Shown here: positions 33,339 to 44,203 of the stretch, piece after piece | Layout: every line of letters begins with the position of its first letter | Position numbering within the stretch: position 1 is the first letter of the stretch | Assembly: GCA_024703915.1 (NCBI GenBank) | Contig: CP087969.1 | Coordinates: 4,030,001 to 4,094,000, forward strand | Direction: 5' to 3' | Source of the DNA: Massilia sp. H-1 | Lineage (GTDB): Bacteria > Pseudomonadota > Gammaproteobacteria > Burkholderiales > Burkholderiaceae_D | DNA: 64,000 nt | The notes under the pieces: model-generated | Seen by the model: the letters and a program-made list of their open reading frames with translations, nothing else | Database searches by the model: none | What the model was told of the DNA's origin: nothing | Position numbers and translations under genes: made by a program

Positions 33339-33799
33339 ATCGGAAGCAGGCACCACAGGCACCCGATCAGGAGCGCCACAATCGCGCTGGCAAGGTTGCC
33401 TGGAAGGTTGCCGAAGACAGGCGATATCACCAGTTTCGTGCTGAGTGTGAGCGCAATGGCCAGACTGACGGACCCGGCGACGATTTGGCGATTCGCGACA
33501 CGCTTGAAGCGCTCTCTGCTGATGAGCGGGCGCATCAAGCGATGTTGAATCGCGGGCGCACTCATAAGCACCAGGCTGCTCAGCGCGAATACGAAGGTGG
33601 CCAGAAAGACCAGCCGTTCGCCTTCCACGACATAACGGGCGCCGCCGGAAAACGGCAGCACGATGAGAAACGCGGTCAGCATTTGCGCGCCTGGGAGTAG
33701 AATCCTGAGTTCGCTGAGCATGTCCGATAGGTCGCTGGCGGCTGGAAAATCGCCATGCTCGGGCCTTGTTCGTGGAACGGGGGCACGGTTATTTTCCAT
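33302..33799 (-). CDS. DUF6328 family membrane protein
   Basis: 165 residues, intact. Four predicted helices: MLTAFLIVLPFSG, LVFLATFVFALSSLVLMSA, VAGSVSLAIALTLSTKLVI, LASAIVALLIGCLWCLLPI. The start SDLSDMLSELRILLPGAQMLTAFL is the conserved signature of this family of unknown function. The gene is convergent with and slightly overlaps the fumarylacetoacetase-family gene. Confidence 0.7.
   Translation of the reverse strand: MENNRAPVPRTRPEHGDFPAASDLSDMLSELRILLPGAQMLTAFLIVLPFSGGARYVVEGERLVFLATFVFALSSLVLMSAPAIQHRLMRPLISRERFKRVANRQIVAGSVSLAIALTLSTKLVISPVFGNLPGNLASAIVALLIGCLWCLLPIYLKEGTGFEPA
33306..33322. terminator. Possible shared hairpin between convergent genes
   Basis: CCGGTT and AACCGG arms (33307-33312, 33316-33321) with a three-base loop and a T-rich run at 33326-33332 on the plus strand. 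It lies inside the overlapping 3' ends of the convergent genes, so it could end transcription of either, but the stem is short. Confidence 0.3.
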
Positions 33800-33963
33800 G
33801 GCGCCGATCCGACCTCGGCGGATGCTGCGCCGCCACGGCGGCCGGACAAATGGGTTCCATTGTGTACCTCACAGATCTTTCCCTAGAGATTAATTTTGCG
33901 GCGGCTGGGGCAGTGCGCCCTTGCGCCAACGCAGGACCGTGCCAGAATGCGGCGCAATACCAG

Positions 33964-35963
33964 TCAGGGCTGTGTGGACAAGGCGTGCATACCGTCGGTG
34001 GGTTGGCGCAGGGCCGACTCGAACATAGGTTGCAGCAAGGCCGCGCCGCGCCTGCTCAAATGATTGTCGTCAATGTAGATCGGCAGTCCCCGGTGGTCGC
34101 CGTAGCACCGTTGCCCATCGCATAGGTAAGGCAGGGGGTCCAAAATGCGTACCCCGCATTGCGCCCGCGCGGCGTCCTGCGCTTCCCATACGAAGCGGTT
34201 GCGTTCGTGGTATTGCGCCAGACTGACCGAAATACGCTCGTGCCGCCCCCGAAGCAGCGCCATCCCCATTACCCGGGGAACGTTGCGCTCCATTTCCGGG
34301 GTGGGGCGAACCAGGAACACGGGGCGGGTGCGGGCGAACGCGCATGCGGTGCTGATCATGCTGGCCCGGAATTGCTGGAAAAACGCGGGCGTCTGGGCCG
34401 CATAAATCTGATCGAAATAGATGCGTGGGACGGGGCTTTCCTTTTCCATTGATCGCGGCATCGTGTAGGCGTAGGCGGTGAGCCGATTCAAAATGATCAA
34501 GGGCACTTCCGGCGCCACGCTGCCGGGTAGTTTGATCTTTTCCGAGACGAAACTGCCGCAATTGGCGGTATCGCGCGCTGCCAGCGTCTTGACCCCCGCC
34601 AAAGTCGGGCAGCCAGACAGGCTCCAGTCGAGCACGTGCAAGTTTTGGCTTGGCAGCGCTTTCTCGACCGTGCGCATGACCGCCTGGGCATGGCTGTCGC
34701 CCATCACGATCACGCCTGGCCGGGGGCCGCCGTAGCGGCACTCGGAGACCGCACCGGCCGTCGCATAGCATTCCCCATAGCGGTCATTCTTGTTGTTGGC
34801 CTCGAAAAAGACTTGGTCGATGTACGGCGCAATGCGGCCGGGAACACCGGCTTGCAGCGCGATCGCGCCCGCCGCCAGGGGCACGGCGGCCAGCAGCGCG
34901 GCGCCGCAGGCGCTGGCGCGGTCGCGACCGAAACGCCAGGCGCGCCCTGGTTGTTCGATCCAGGACCAGGAGGCGTAGCTGAGCGCGACCGTCAGGGCGA
35001 GCGCCCCCAGCACGGCGCTCCACTCGTGTTGGAGGTTCATATAGCGCAGCGCCACGGCCAGCGGCCAGTGCCACAGGTAGATCGAATACGAGGTCGTACC
35101 GATCCACTGGGCGACCGGGTTCGCGGTCCATAGCGAGCGCTCTCGGGCGGCCAGAAGGATCAGCGCACTCCCGGCAACCGGCAGCAGGGCGCGCCAGCCT
35201 GGCCACGGCAGGTCGCCGTCGAAGGCGGCGAAACTGACGGCCAGAAGCACGATGCTTAAGCCAGTTCGACACCGCGCCGCTGCGCCTCGGTCAACGCGAT
35301 CCGCTGCGCCAAAATCAGGACCAGGCTGCTTAAGCCAGCATTTCCCAGGCCCTGGTAGGCAGCAAATAAAATGCCGTGCCCGGATAGGACGGCGAGAGCA
35401 GAATGGACAGCAGCAGCGAGGCCGCCAGCGCGCAGCCGACCGCCGTGCCCAAGCGCGCCCGACGCCAGCGCCAAGCAAGCGGTAACAGCAGCGGAAAGAG
35501 CACGTAAAATTGCCATTCGACCGACAAGGACCAGGTATGCAATAACCACTTTTCCTGGGAATTGATATCGAAATAGCCGATTTCCCGCCAAAACTTCAAA
35601 TTCGATAGGCCGCTCAACGACGCCAATGTGTGTTGTGCCAGTTGTTGATAATCGGTGGTCGGCAAAATAAACCAGCCCAGCAACAATATCGATGCGCATA
35701 AAACAAGTAGGGCGGGCACAGTGCAGCGCGCCCCGCGCCCAGAATTGACGCAGCGAGAACCCGGCTTCGCTGTCCAGGGCGGCGAGGATAATGTGCGTCA
35801 TGAGAAAGCCGGAAACGACGAAAAACACATCGACCCCGGCAAAACCGCCATCCCACCCGGGAACCGCATAGTGGTATAGCACCACTGCCAGAACGGCCCA
35901 GGCGCGCAAGCCATTAATATCGGGGCGGAATTGCTTCTTATTAACTGCGGCGGATAAGCCCAT
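33964..35963 (-). CDS. Acyltransferase family 3 (OafA/YrhL) with C-terminal SGNH domain
   Basis: About 660 residues. N-terminal integral membrane acyltransferase: RPDINGLRAWAVLAVVLYHYAVPG with catalytic His, GFAGVDVFFVVSGFLMTHII, LLHTWSLSVEWQFYVLFPLLL, TTSYSIYLWHWPLAVALRY, ten or so helices. C-terminal periplasmic SGNH esterase-like domain: VIVMGDSHAQAV (nucleophile Ser) and YIDDNHLSRRGAALL (Asp/His). Two-part enzymes of this type O-acetylate surface polysaccharides. The position beside the polysaccharide cluster suggests it modifies that polymer. Breaks near 35718, 35333 and 35260 (expected GCCGGC). The ATG at 35963 is chosen because the conserved domain begins 13 residues later. Confidence 0.87.
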
Positions 35964-36271
35964 ATTGCGGTCGCGAGAATCTGCGGAACGGGGAACGTTA
36001 AGGTAGCTCGCGCTATTTTCCCGATCTGCGGGGAGGTGTGCCAGTCGGGTATAATGCTGGATTGGAAAAACTGTGGCCCTCACGGCGTTGCCTGCCGCAG
36101 CTTCAATGCGGCCGGTGGTGCATGCGCCATTCTTCCCGGTTTTTGCAAACAGTGCATTATACAGAAGCGATACACCCGAACAACAAATCTTCGTGCTTTC
36201 TCCCTGAGCTGATTCATTGTTGGAATTTTTGAAGCGCTAGAATGTGCATGATTACTGTCGAATACTGTAAG
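35964..36271. other. Divergent promoter region of the polysaccharide locus
   Basis: About 308 bases between the acyltransferase and the exporter gene, and so the likely start of the large rightward operon. AT-rich patches occur around 36150-36240. I looked for the ops/JUMPstart element that recruits RfaH upstream of many polysaccharide operons and did not find it. No clear sigma-70 pair could be fixed. Confidence 0.35.
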
Positions 36272-38774
36272 ATGCTTTCCGTGAATCGCCGCGCCCCGTT
36301 CCCTGTCCTGACTCTATCGATGCTAAACCTTCCCCGCATGCTACTGGTCGTGGTTCTCGCCGCCACTTCTGTTCCTTCTTCCGCGCAAGATAAATCGGAT
36401 TACTTCGGCCAAAGTCCCAGCGCCGAACCGGCAGCAAGCGCCGAGCCGAGTCGTGTGATCATCACCAATCGGGATGCAGCGCTGAGCGCGGCGAAGAGCG
36501 CGAAGCTTAGCTATAGCGAGAGCGATCAGAGCGCGATGCGCGACGAACAGCAGTCGGCGCGCCAGCGCGGCGTGAAGCAGGGTGTGCGCGAACCGCAGTC
36601 CGATTTCGCTGAGCAGGGCGAGCAGCGCCGCGCAGGACGTCCCGCGAGCCGCGAGCCGCGGGCGGCGACCAGCGAATTCCAGAAGTTCATCGAAGATAGC
36701 ACTGGCAAGACGCTGCCTGTGTTTGGCTCGGGATTCTTCACGGCGGGACGTAGCGGGCAAACCACGTTTACGCCGCTCGGCGGGGCCCCGGTGCCCGATG
36801 AGTACGTACTGGGCGCGGGCGACGAATTGCTGATCCGGGGCTGGGGCAGTATTGATATCGATTACCGTGCCAAAATCGACCGTAACGGCCTGGTGTCGAT
36901 TCCCACCATCGGTTCGGTGGTGCTGGCCTAGCGTGAAGGCGGGTGAGGCTGAGGCAGTCGTCAAGGGAGCTGTCGCGCGGCTATATAAAGGGGTGACCAT
37001 CAGCGTCAGTTTCCGGGCAGTTGCGCGCCATCACCGTGTATGTGGTTGGCCAAGCCAAGCGGCCAGGCACCTACACGGTGTCGAGCCTGTCGACCGCAGT
37101 CACTGCCATGTTCGCCAGCGGCGGTCCGAATGCCAATGGCTCGATGCGCCGGATCCAAGTCAAACGGGGCGGCAGCGTGGTGGCCGAGTTGGACCTGTAT
37201 GCCTTCATCGCCAAAGGGGATAAGTCGGGGGATGTTAAATTGCGAGACGGCGACACCATCGTCATCCCGGCTGCCTCCGGCTTCGCTGCACTGATGGGGA
37301 AGGTCAATACTCCTGCCGTGTATGAGTTGCGCGGCAGCGAGGACACGATCGAGTCCTTGCTTGCCTTTGCTGGCGGCATGCCGGTGGTGGCCGATCCGCG
37401 CCGGGCCTTCCTGGAACGCATCGATCCGAGCAAGAGCCAGCCGCGTAGCGTTGAGCAGTTCGTGCTCGCGGGCGACGGTCTCAAGCGCGCTGCGAACCGG
37501 CGATGTACTCAATGTGACCTCGATCACGCCGGATTTCTCGAATGCTGTGGTGCTTCGCGGCAATGTGGATCAAGCCGTGCGGGCACCGTTCGTGCCCGGC
37601 ATGCGGGTCGGCGACTTGATACCCAACCGCGAATACCTGATCTCGCGCAATTCGATCAGGCGCCAGAACCGGGTGCTTGACGGCGGCGACGAGAATGCCG
37701 AGCGACCGCGCGCAGTGGAAAGAACAAGATACAAGCGGGCCCGATGCTGATCGCAATGCCGACACCCTGGCCTCCCGCATCGGCGGTCTGATCGATGAGG
37801 TTAACTGGGAATACGCGGTCATCGAACGCGTCAACCGGGCCGACCTGACGGTGAGCTTGATCCCGTTCAATCTGGGTCGAGTGTTTACTGACCCGGCTAA
37901 AGCAAGGACAATGTGGAGTTGCACGCCGGTGATACCGTGACGGTGTTCTCGCAGCAGGATGTTGCTGTTCCGATGGACAAGCGACGCGTGTTCGTGCGCA
38001 TCGAGGGTGAAGTCAACGTGCCGGGCGTATACCAGATGAGCGCTTAAGGAAGGCTTGCAGGCATTGCTGCAGCGCGCAGGTGGTCCCACCGGCAATGCTT
38101 ACCTGTTCGGTACCGCGTTCTATCGCGAGCAGGTGCGCAAAGAGCAGGAACTCAATCTCGACAAGGCCGCAAACCGGCTCGAGGCCCAGTTGCGCAATGC
38201 GCAGTCGCGCGCCGCCGCCAACACCCGTAGCACCGTCGATGCCGCGTCGGCCGAAGCGCGCCGCCTGGCCGAGGTGGCTGCGGGACGCGAGGCCATCGCG
38301 CGCCTGCGTGCGCTCAAGCCGACCGGGCGCATCGCCTTCGGCCTGGACCCGGCGGAACGCTCGTTCAGTCGACTGCCATCCTTGAAACTCGAAAATGGCG
38401 ACCGGCTGGTCGTGCCGGGCAAGGCTGAATTCGTCCATGTGTTCGGTGCCGTGAATGCCGAATCGTCACCCTTGTGGCGTCCGAACGGCCGGGTGGCGGA
38501 CTATCTCAAGACTGTCGGCCTCACCGCCGATGCCGACGTGGAGAACGTATTCATCCTGCGCGTGGACGGCAGTGTCGTGTCGCGCGATTCGGGCAGCTGG
38601 TTCTTTGGCGGTTTTGGTGGCGTGATCGTCATGCCTGGCGACAGCATTGTCGTCCCGGAGAGATTCGACAAGGAAACGGCGTGGACCAAATTTACGCAGG
38701 GTACGCGTGAATGGGCGCAGATTTTCGCTAATTTCGGTCTGGGTGCCGCGGCGATCAAAGTGTTGAAACAATAA
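36272..38774 (+). CDS. Polysaccharide export outer-membrane protein (Wza/SLBB type)
   Basis: About 830 residues, longer than Escherichia coli Wza (379). Signal peptide MLNLPRMLLVVVLAATSVPSSAQ; a charged, repeat-poor linker; Poly_export domain starting DEYVLGAGDELLIRGWGSIDIDYRAKIDRNGLVSIPTIG; then several SLBB domains (ITVYVVGQAKRPGTYTVSSLST, FVRIEGEVNVPGVYQM, FVHVFGAVNAESSPLW). It has a helical coil insertion (LRNAQSRAAANTRSTVDAAS) and ends FGLGAAAIKVLKQ. No lipobox Cys is obvious. It should form the periplasmic and outer-membrane exit for the polymer. Start at 36272 or 36320. Breaks at 36930 and 38043 are expected GCCGGC; others near 37013, 37495, 37725 and 37903. Confidence 0.85.
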
Positions 38775-38813
38775 TATTCCATTCGCCCTGACGATCCCAC
38801 CGAACGAGCTACC

Positions 38814-40026
38814 GTGACCTCTGACATGAAATACGACGAAGCAAATGCCGCGCCGTCCCCCGACGAAGCCGAAGTGAAGTTGATTGATCTCTTCCTCGTG
38901 TTGGCCAAACGCAGGAAGACCCTAATCGCAACCACGCTGGTCGGCGCTGCGGTCGGCGCCGCGATCGCTTTCCTGGTACCGCCAAGTTACCGCGCGACGA
39001 CCACCATGCTGCCGCCGCAACAGGCGCAATCGAGCGCCAGCGCTGCTGTCGCAGCTTGGCGGCGCTGCTTAAGCGTGCTCGCTTCGGCCGGGGGCATCAA
39101 GAATCCGAGCGATATGTACGTGGCTATTTTCAAGAGCCGCACGATCGGCGACAAGATGGTGGCCCGTTTCGACCTCAAGACCAAGTACGGCGAGGACTCG
39201 CTGGAAGACGCGCCGCGAGCTGAGCGAGCGCACCGGTATCAGCGCGGCCAAGGATGGCATGATCACTGTGAGCGTCGAAGACCACGATCGGCAGCTGGCG
39301 GCGCACTTGGCCAACGCCTACGTCGAAGAGCTGCTGGGCTTGACGCACGTGATCGCGCTGACCGAAGCGGGGCAGCGGCGCCTGTTCTTCGAGCGTCAGC
39401 TCGAGCAGGCCAAGAACAAGCTTGCCGCGACCGAGGTGTCGATCAAGAAAACGATGGACAGCGGCGGCATGGCCAGTGTGGACGTGGAGAGCCGCGCCAT
39501 GATCGAGACTGTCGGGCGCCTGCGCGCCATGATGTCGGCCAAACAGATCCAGCTCGATTCCATGAAGTCGTTCGTGACCACGGAAAACGCGGACTATAAG
39601 AAGGTCGAAACGGAACTGACCAGTCTGCGCGGGAATTGAACAAGCTCTCCAGCGGACGCCCAGGTGCTGTGGCCGATGAGGGCGACAATTCCGGCCTGGC
39701 CAATATCCAGCAGTTGCGCGACCTGAAATACTACCAGATGCTGTACGAGCTGCTGGCCAAGCAATTCGAGATGGCGCGTCTGGACGAGGCGCGACGACGC
39801 GGCTGTGGTGCAGGTGCTCGATCCGGCCATCGCGCCCGAGAAGAAATTCAAGCCACGGCGCGCCGTCATCATTTTGCTCGCGGCCTTTTTCGGTTTCTGC
39901 GTGGCGCTGGTATATGTGTTCTTCAACGAAAAAATGAAGGCGTCTGCAAGTGGCGGCGATGCGCACAAATGGCAGCAGCTGCGCGCCCATCTGCGCGGGC
40001 AGACCGTTCCCGACCAGCGCAACTGA
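38814..40026 (+). CDS. Polysaccharide chain-length regulator (Wzz family)
   Basis: About 400 residues: cytoplasmic tail, first helix LIATTLVGAAVGAAIAFLV followed by PPSYRATTTMLPPQQ, a periplasmic domain with long helices (LEQAKNKLAATEVSIKKTMD, RLRAMMSAKQIQLDSM), and a second helix after the proline-containing APEKKFKPRRAVIILLAAFFGFCVALVYVFF. There is no tyrosine kinase part, so it is of the Wzz/PCP-1 type. GTG start at 38814 (alternative ATG at 38826). Break at 39065 falls on an expected GCCGGC (GGAAGVLASAGG); others near 39208, 39635 and 39795. Confidence 0.88.
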
Positions 40027-40129
40027 CCCGCCGCCGTCCTTTGGCTTGCGGCGGCCTTCCATTCACCCGATTTTGACGATTTCTGTGCTTAGCTCATTGC
40101 CCTTGAAGCAGGCCACATTCACAACTACC

Positions 40130-41188
40130 ATGACTAACGCAAAACACATCACTGGCCGCAAAATTCGCATCGCAATCGTCGGCTGTGGCCGGATTTCCAA
40201 GAACCATTTCAATTCGCTCGAGGTGCATGCCGACGACTTCGAACTGACGGCGGTCTGCGAAACGGATCCGGTCTTACTCGCTGAGCACAGCGCGCTACAA
40301 AGTGCCTGGCTACGTTTCGCTCGACGCCATGCTCGAAAGCGAGGCCACACTGGACGCTATCGCGCTGTGCACGCCAAGCGGGATCCACCCGGAGCAGACC
40401 GTGACGGCGGCCCGACACGGCGTGCACGTGATCACCGAGAAGCCGATGGCGACGCGCTGGAGCGACGGTGTGCGCATGGTCAAGGCGTGCGACGACAGCC
40501 GGCGTGCGCCTGTTTGTCGTCAAGCAAAACCGCCGCAACACCACGCTGCAGCTGCTCAAGCGCTGTGTGGAAGAAAAACGCTTCGGCAAGATCCACATGG
40601 TGAATATCAACGTGTTCTGGACCCGGCCTCAGTCGTACTACGATCAAGCCAAATGGCGCGGCACTTGGGAATTTGATGGCGGTGCATTCATGAATCAGGC
40701 CAGCCACTATGTCGACCTGCTCGACTGGTTGATCGGGCCAGTGGAAAAAGTGCAGTCGATGATGAGTACCACGCGCGATATTGAAGTCGAGGACACCGGT
40801 GTTCTCAACATCAAGTGGCAGCAGCGGCGCGGTCGGTTCGATGAGTGTGACCATGCTGGCCTATCCGCAGAATCTGGAAGGCAGCATCACGATCCTCGGC
40901 GAAACCGGCACCGTGCGCGTGGGCGGCCTTGCCGTCAACGAAATCCAATTATGGAAGTTTGCCGAGCCGCGTCCCTACGACGCCGAAGTCGAGGGTGCCA
41001 ACTATGCCACTACCTCGGTGTACGGCTTCGGCCATCCGTTGTACTACGCCAACGTGCGCGACGTGCTGCGCGGTGTGGCGGAGCCGGAAACCGACGGCCG
41101 CGAAGGGCTCAAATCGCTCGAGTTGCTCATTGCCGCCTACCTGGCTGCGCGCGATGGCAAGACCATCTCGCTGCCGCTCGAGTATTGA
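40130..41188 (+). CDS. wbpB: UDP-GlcNAcA 3-dehydrogenase, WbpB/WlbA-type Gfo/Idh/MocA oxidoreductase
   Basis: About 350 residues. Rossmann motif [27 protein letters not shown] with the catalytic Lys; [22 protein letters not shown]. The family member WbpB/WlbA oxidises the 3-position of UDP-N-acetylglucosaminuronic acid. The genes directly downstream encode the matching acetyltransferase, aminotransferase and 2-epimerase, which fixes the pathway to UDP-2,3-diacetamido-mannuronic acid. Breaks near 40305, 40500 and 40825. Confidence 0.88.
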
Positions 41189-41225
41189 AGCGCCATTCTC
41201 CCCGAATTTTTCCAGGAAAGCTGCC

Positions 41226-41810
41226 ATGACAGACACCGTTATCCATCCGAGCGCCATTGTGGATCAGGGCGCCATTCTAGGTCCAGGCTCGCGCATCTGG
41301 CACTGGGTCCACATCTGCGGCGGCGCGCATCGGCACCGGCTGTTCGCTGGGACAGAACGTTTTCGTCGGCAATGACGTCACGCTTGGTAATAATGTCAAG
41401 GTGCAGAACAACGTGAGCATCTACGACGGCGTGCGTCTGGAAGATGATGTGTTCTGCGGCCCCAGCATGGTATTTACCAATGTCTACAATCCCGCAGCGG
41501 CGTCAGCCGCAAGAACGAGTACCGGCCCACCGTAGTCCGGCGCGGCGCCACGCTCGGCGCCAACAGCACCATCGTGTGCGGCGTGACGGTCGGTGCCTAT
41601 GCGTTCGTCGCTGCTGGCGCAGTCGTCAACCGCGATGTGAAACCATACGCGCTGATGGCTTGAATGTGCTTAAAGCGCCAGATTGGCTGGATGAGCCAGC
41701 ATGGCGAGCGGCTTGATCTGCCGCTCAGCGGCGATGCCGCCACCGTTTGCCCCGTCACGGGGCTGCATTACGTCTTACAGTCCGGAGAAGTGCAATGTCT
41801 ACCCCAGTAA
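41226..41810 (+). CDS. wbpD: UDP-GlcNAc3NA N-acetyltransferase, WbpD/WlbB type
   Basis: About 190 residues of left-handed beta-helix hexapeptide repeats ([81 protein letters not shown]), then ALMAGVPARQIGWMS. The enzyme acetylates the 3-amino group using acetyl-CoA. AGGAAAG precedes the ATG. The stop is 16 bases inside the next gene. Breaks near 41335 and 41505, and at 41645-41680 two expected GCCGGC-containing stretches. Confidence 0.88.
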
Positions 41811-42916
41811 TCCCGTTTATCGATCTCAAAGCGCAATATCAGCAGCTGAAACCGGCCATCCAGGAGCGCATGAACCGCGTGCTCGAGCACGGCCAATACA
41901 TCATGGGCCCCGAGGTGCGAGAGCTCGAGGTGCGTCTTGAGGCGCTGACCGGTGCGCGCCACTGCATCACGGTGGCCAGCGGTACCGAAGCCTTGCTCAT
42001 CAGCCTGATGGCGCTTGGCATTGGGCGCGGCGATGAGGTGATCACCACCTCGTTTACCTTCATTGCAACCGCCGAGGTCATCGTGCTGCTGGGGGCCACG
42101 CCGGTGCTGGTTGATATTGATCCGCTGACCTGCAATATCGATCCGGCCAAGCTGGAAGCGGCCATTACCAGCCGCACCAAGGCCATCATGCCGGTGAGCC
42201 TGTACGGCCAGGCGGCCGACATGGATGCCATCAATGCGGTGGCGGCGCGCCACGGCGCGATTCCGGTGATCGAAGACGCGGCGCAAAGTTTCGGCGCCAC
42301 CTATCACGGTCGCCAGAGCTGCAACCTGTCGGCATTGGCCTGTACCAGCTTCTTCCCTAGCAAGCCGCTCGGATGCTACGGCGACGGCAGGGCGATCTTC
42401 ACCAGCGACGATGCGCTGGCCCAGGCTTGCCGCGAGATTCGCGTGCATGGACAAAGCAAACGTTACGTGCATACGCGCCTGGGCGTGGGTGGGCGCATGG
42501 ACACGCTGCAATGCGCGGTGGTCCTGGCCAAGCTGGAGCGTTTTGCCTGGGAAGTCGCGCGCCGCGACGAGCTGGGGCAGCGCTACAACCGCCTGCTCGA
42601 CGGCCTTGGGATCGAGCGCGTGCAACAGCGCGCCGGTTATACCAGCGTGTTCGCCCAGTACACCGTGTACGTGCCGCAACGGGACAAGGTGCAAGCGGCG
42701 CTGGCGGCGGAAGGGGTGCCGACGGCCGTGCATTACCCGGTGCCGATCAACCGCCAGCCTTTCTATCAGCCGTACTGCGACGCCGACAGCACGCCGCTGG
42801 CCGACGCCATGGCTGCGCGCGTGATGAGCCTGCCAATGAGTCCGGATCTGAGCGAAGCGCAGCAAGATCATGTGGTCTCTGCTCTGGCGCGTGCACTGGC
42901 CGCCCTGGATTGCTGA
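41795..42916 (+). CDS. wbpE: UDP-2-acetamido-3-keto-glucuronate aminotransferase, WbpE/WlbC type
   Basis: 373 residues, intact. DegT/DnrJ/EryC1/StrS fold: FIDLKAQYQQLKPAIQERM, VASGTEALLISLMALGIGRGDEVITTSFTFIATAEV, VIEDAAQSFGATYHG and the Schiff-base Lys in CTSFFPSKPLGCYGDGRAIF. It transfers an amino group to C3 of the keto sugar made by the WbpB-type enzyme. In the P. aeruginosa and B. pertussis pathways WbpB and WbpE recycle NAD+ and glutamate/2-oxoglutarate together. Overlaps the acetyltransferase gene at its start. Confidence 0.92.
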   Translation: MSTPVIPFIDLKAQYQQLKPAIQERMNRVLEHGQYIMGPEVRELEVRLEALTGARHCITVASGTEALLISLMALGIGRGDEVITTSFTFIATAEVIVLLGATPVLVDIDPLTCNIDPAKLEAAITSRTKAIMPVSLYGQAADMDAINAVAARHGAIPVIEDAAQSFGATYHGRQSCNLSALACTSFFPSKPLGCYGDGRAIFTSDDALAQACREIRVHGQSKRYVHTRLGVGGRMDTLQCAVVLAKLERFAWEVARRDELGQRYNRLLDGLGIERVQQRAGYTSVFAQYTVYVPQRDKVQAALAAEGVPTAVHYPVPINRQPFYQPYCDADSTPLADAMAARVMSLPMSPDLSEAQQDHVVSALARALAALDC

Positions 42917-42920
42917 TTCG

Positions 42921-44203
42921 ATGGCTCGGAGCGTCCTGCACAATTCATTCTTTCACTCGCTGATTACTTTGCTCAGCGGGACTGTGATTGCGCAGGCCAT
43001 TCCGATCCTGGTCAGTCCGCTCATCGCGCGCCTTTACGCGCCCGGTGATCTGGGCACGCTGGCCCTGTTTTCGGCCTTGACCGCGGTGTTGTGCGTGCTG
43101 GCCACCTGCCGTCTTGAACTGGTGATCCCGCTGGTTCGCACCGAGAACGAGGCCTTGCGCCTGCTGGCCGGTATCGGCATGCTGGCGCTGTCCGTGTGCA
43201 CCCTGCTGTCTTTGCTGCTGCTGCTCTTCTGGGGCCCGATTGCGGCGGCCCTGCATGATCCCGGTCTGGCCACCTGGCTGTGGTACCTGCCGCTCAGCGT
43301 GCTGGCGGTGAGCCTGTATCAAGCGCTGACCTATTGGTTCAACCGGCGCCGCCGCTATCTCGAGATTGCTTAGCTCGCGCGTGGCCCAGTCGGCGGCGGC
43401 GGCGGGGTGCAACTGGTGCTGGGCCAGATGCGCGCCGGGGCCCCGGGCTTGCTTGCTTAGCGCGCTGCTGGGCCAGTTTATTGCGCTTGCCCGCCTGGCC
43501 CAGCTGGCGCTGCGCGCTGGGCGCCACCATTTGCGGCCCGGCTTCCTGCTGCGCTGCTGGGCCGTGCTGCGCCGCCATCGGCGCTTTCCCCTATTCATGG
43601 TGCCAGGGCAAATGGCCAACGTGGCCTCGCTGCAAGTGGCGGTGGTACTACTGAGCTTGTGTTACGGGCCTGCGGTGGTCGGCTACTACGCGCTGGCCGA
43701 GCGCGTCATTATCGCGCCGTCGGCGATTGTCGGCACCGCCGTGGGCGATGCGTTCCGCCAGCACGCTGCCGAGCAATACCGCGCCCACGGCAATTGCCGC
43801 GCCCTCTATCTGCGCACCAGCCTGATGCTGGCCGGATTCGCCGCGCTAGCCTTCATGGTGCTCGCGGTCGGCGCGCTGGCTGTTCGTGCTGGTGTTCGGG
43901 GCAGAGTGGCGCGCCGCCGGGGAAATCGCCAGTGTCATGGCGGCCCTGATGTTTTTCCAAATCCTGTCCAGTCCGCTCAGCCAGACGGTATTTCTCGCCA
44001 AGATGCAGCATCTGGACATGCTGTGGCAAATCGGCCGCCTGGTCGTTGCGGCCGTCGGGCTGTGGCTCGGTTACTGGATCTGGCACGATTATATGATTTC
44101 GATCGCGCTCTATGTCGGCGCGACCTGCGTCATGTACAGCCTGCACTCGATGATGCAGTACCGGGCCGCCTGCGGCGCGGTCGCGGCGGGAGCGCCAGCG
44201 TGA
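42921..44203 (+). CDS. wzx: Wzx-type polysaccharide flippase
   Basis: About 425 residues with some twelve to fourteen hydrophobic helices, for example HSLITLLSGTVIAQAIPILVSPLIARLY (a typical Wzx/MATE start), LLAGIGMLALSVCTLLSLLLLLF and ALYVGATCVMYSLHSMM. Wzx moves lipid-linked repeat units across the inner membrane. It lies next to Wzy as in Wzx/Wzy loci. Breaks at 43372 and 43457 are expected GCCGGC (EIAGSRVAQ, LLAGALLGQ); others near 43410 and 43880. Confidence 0.85.
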
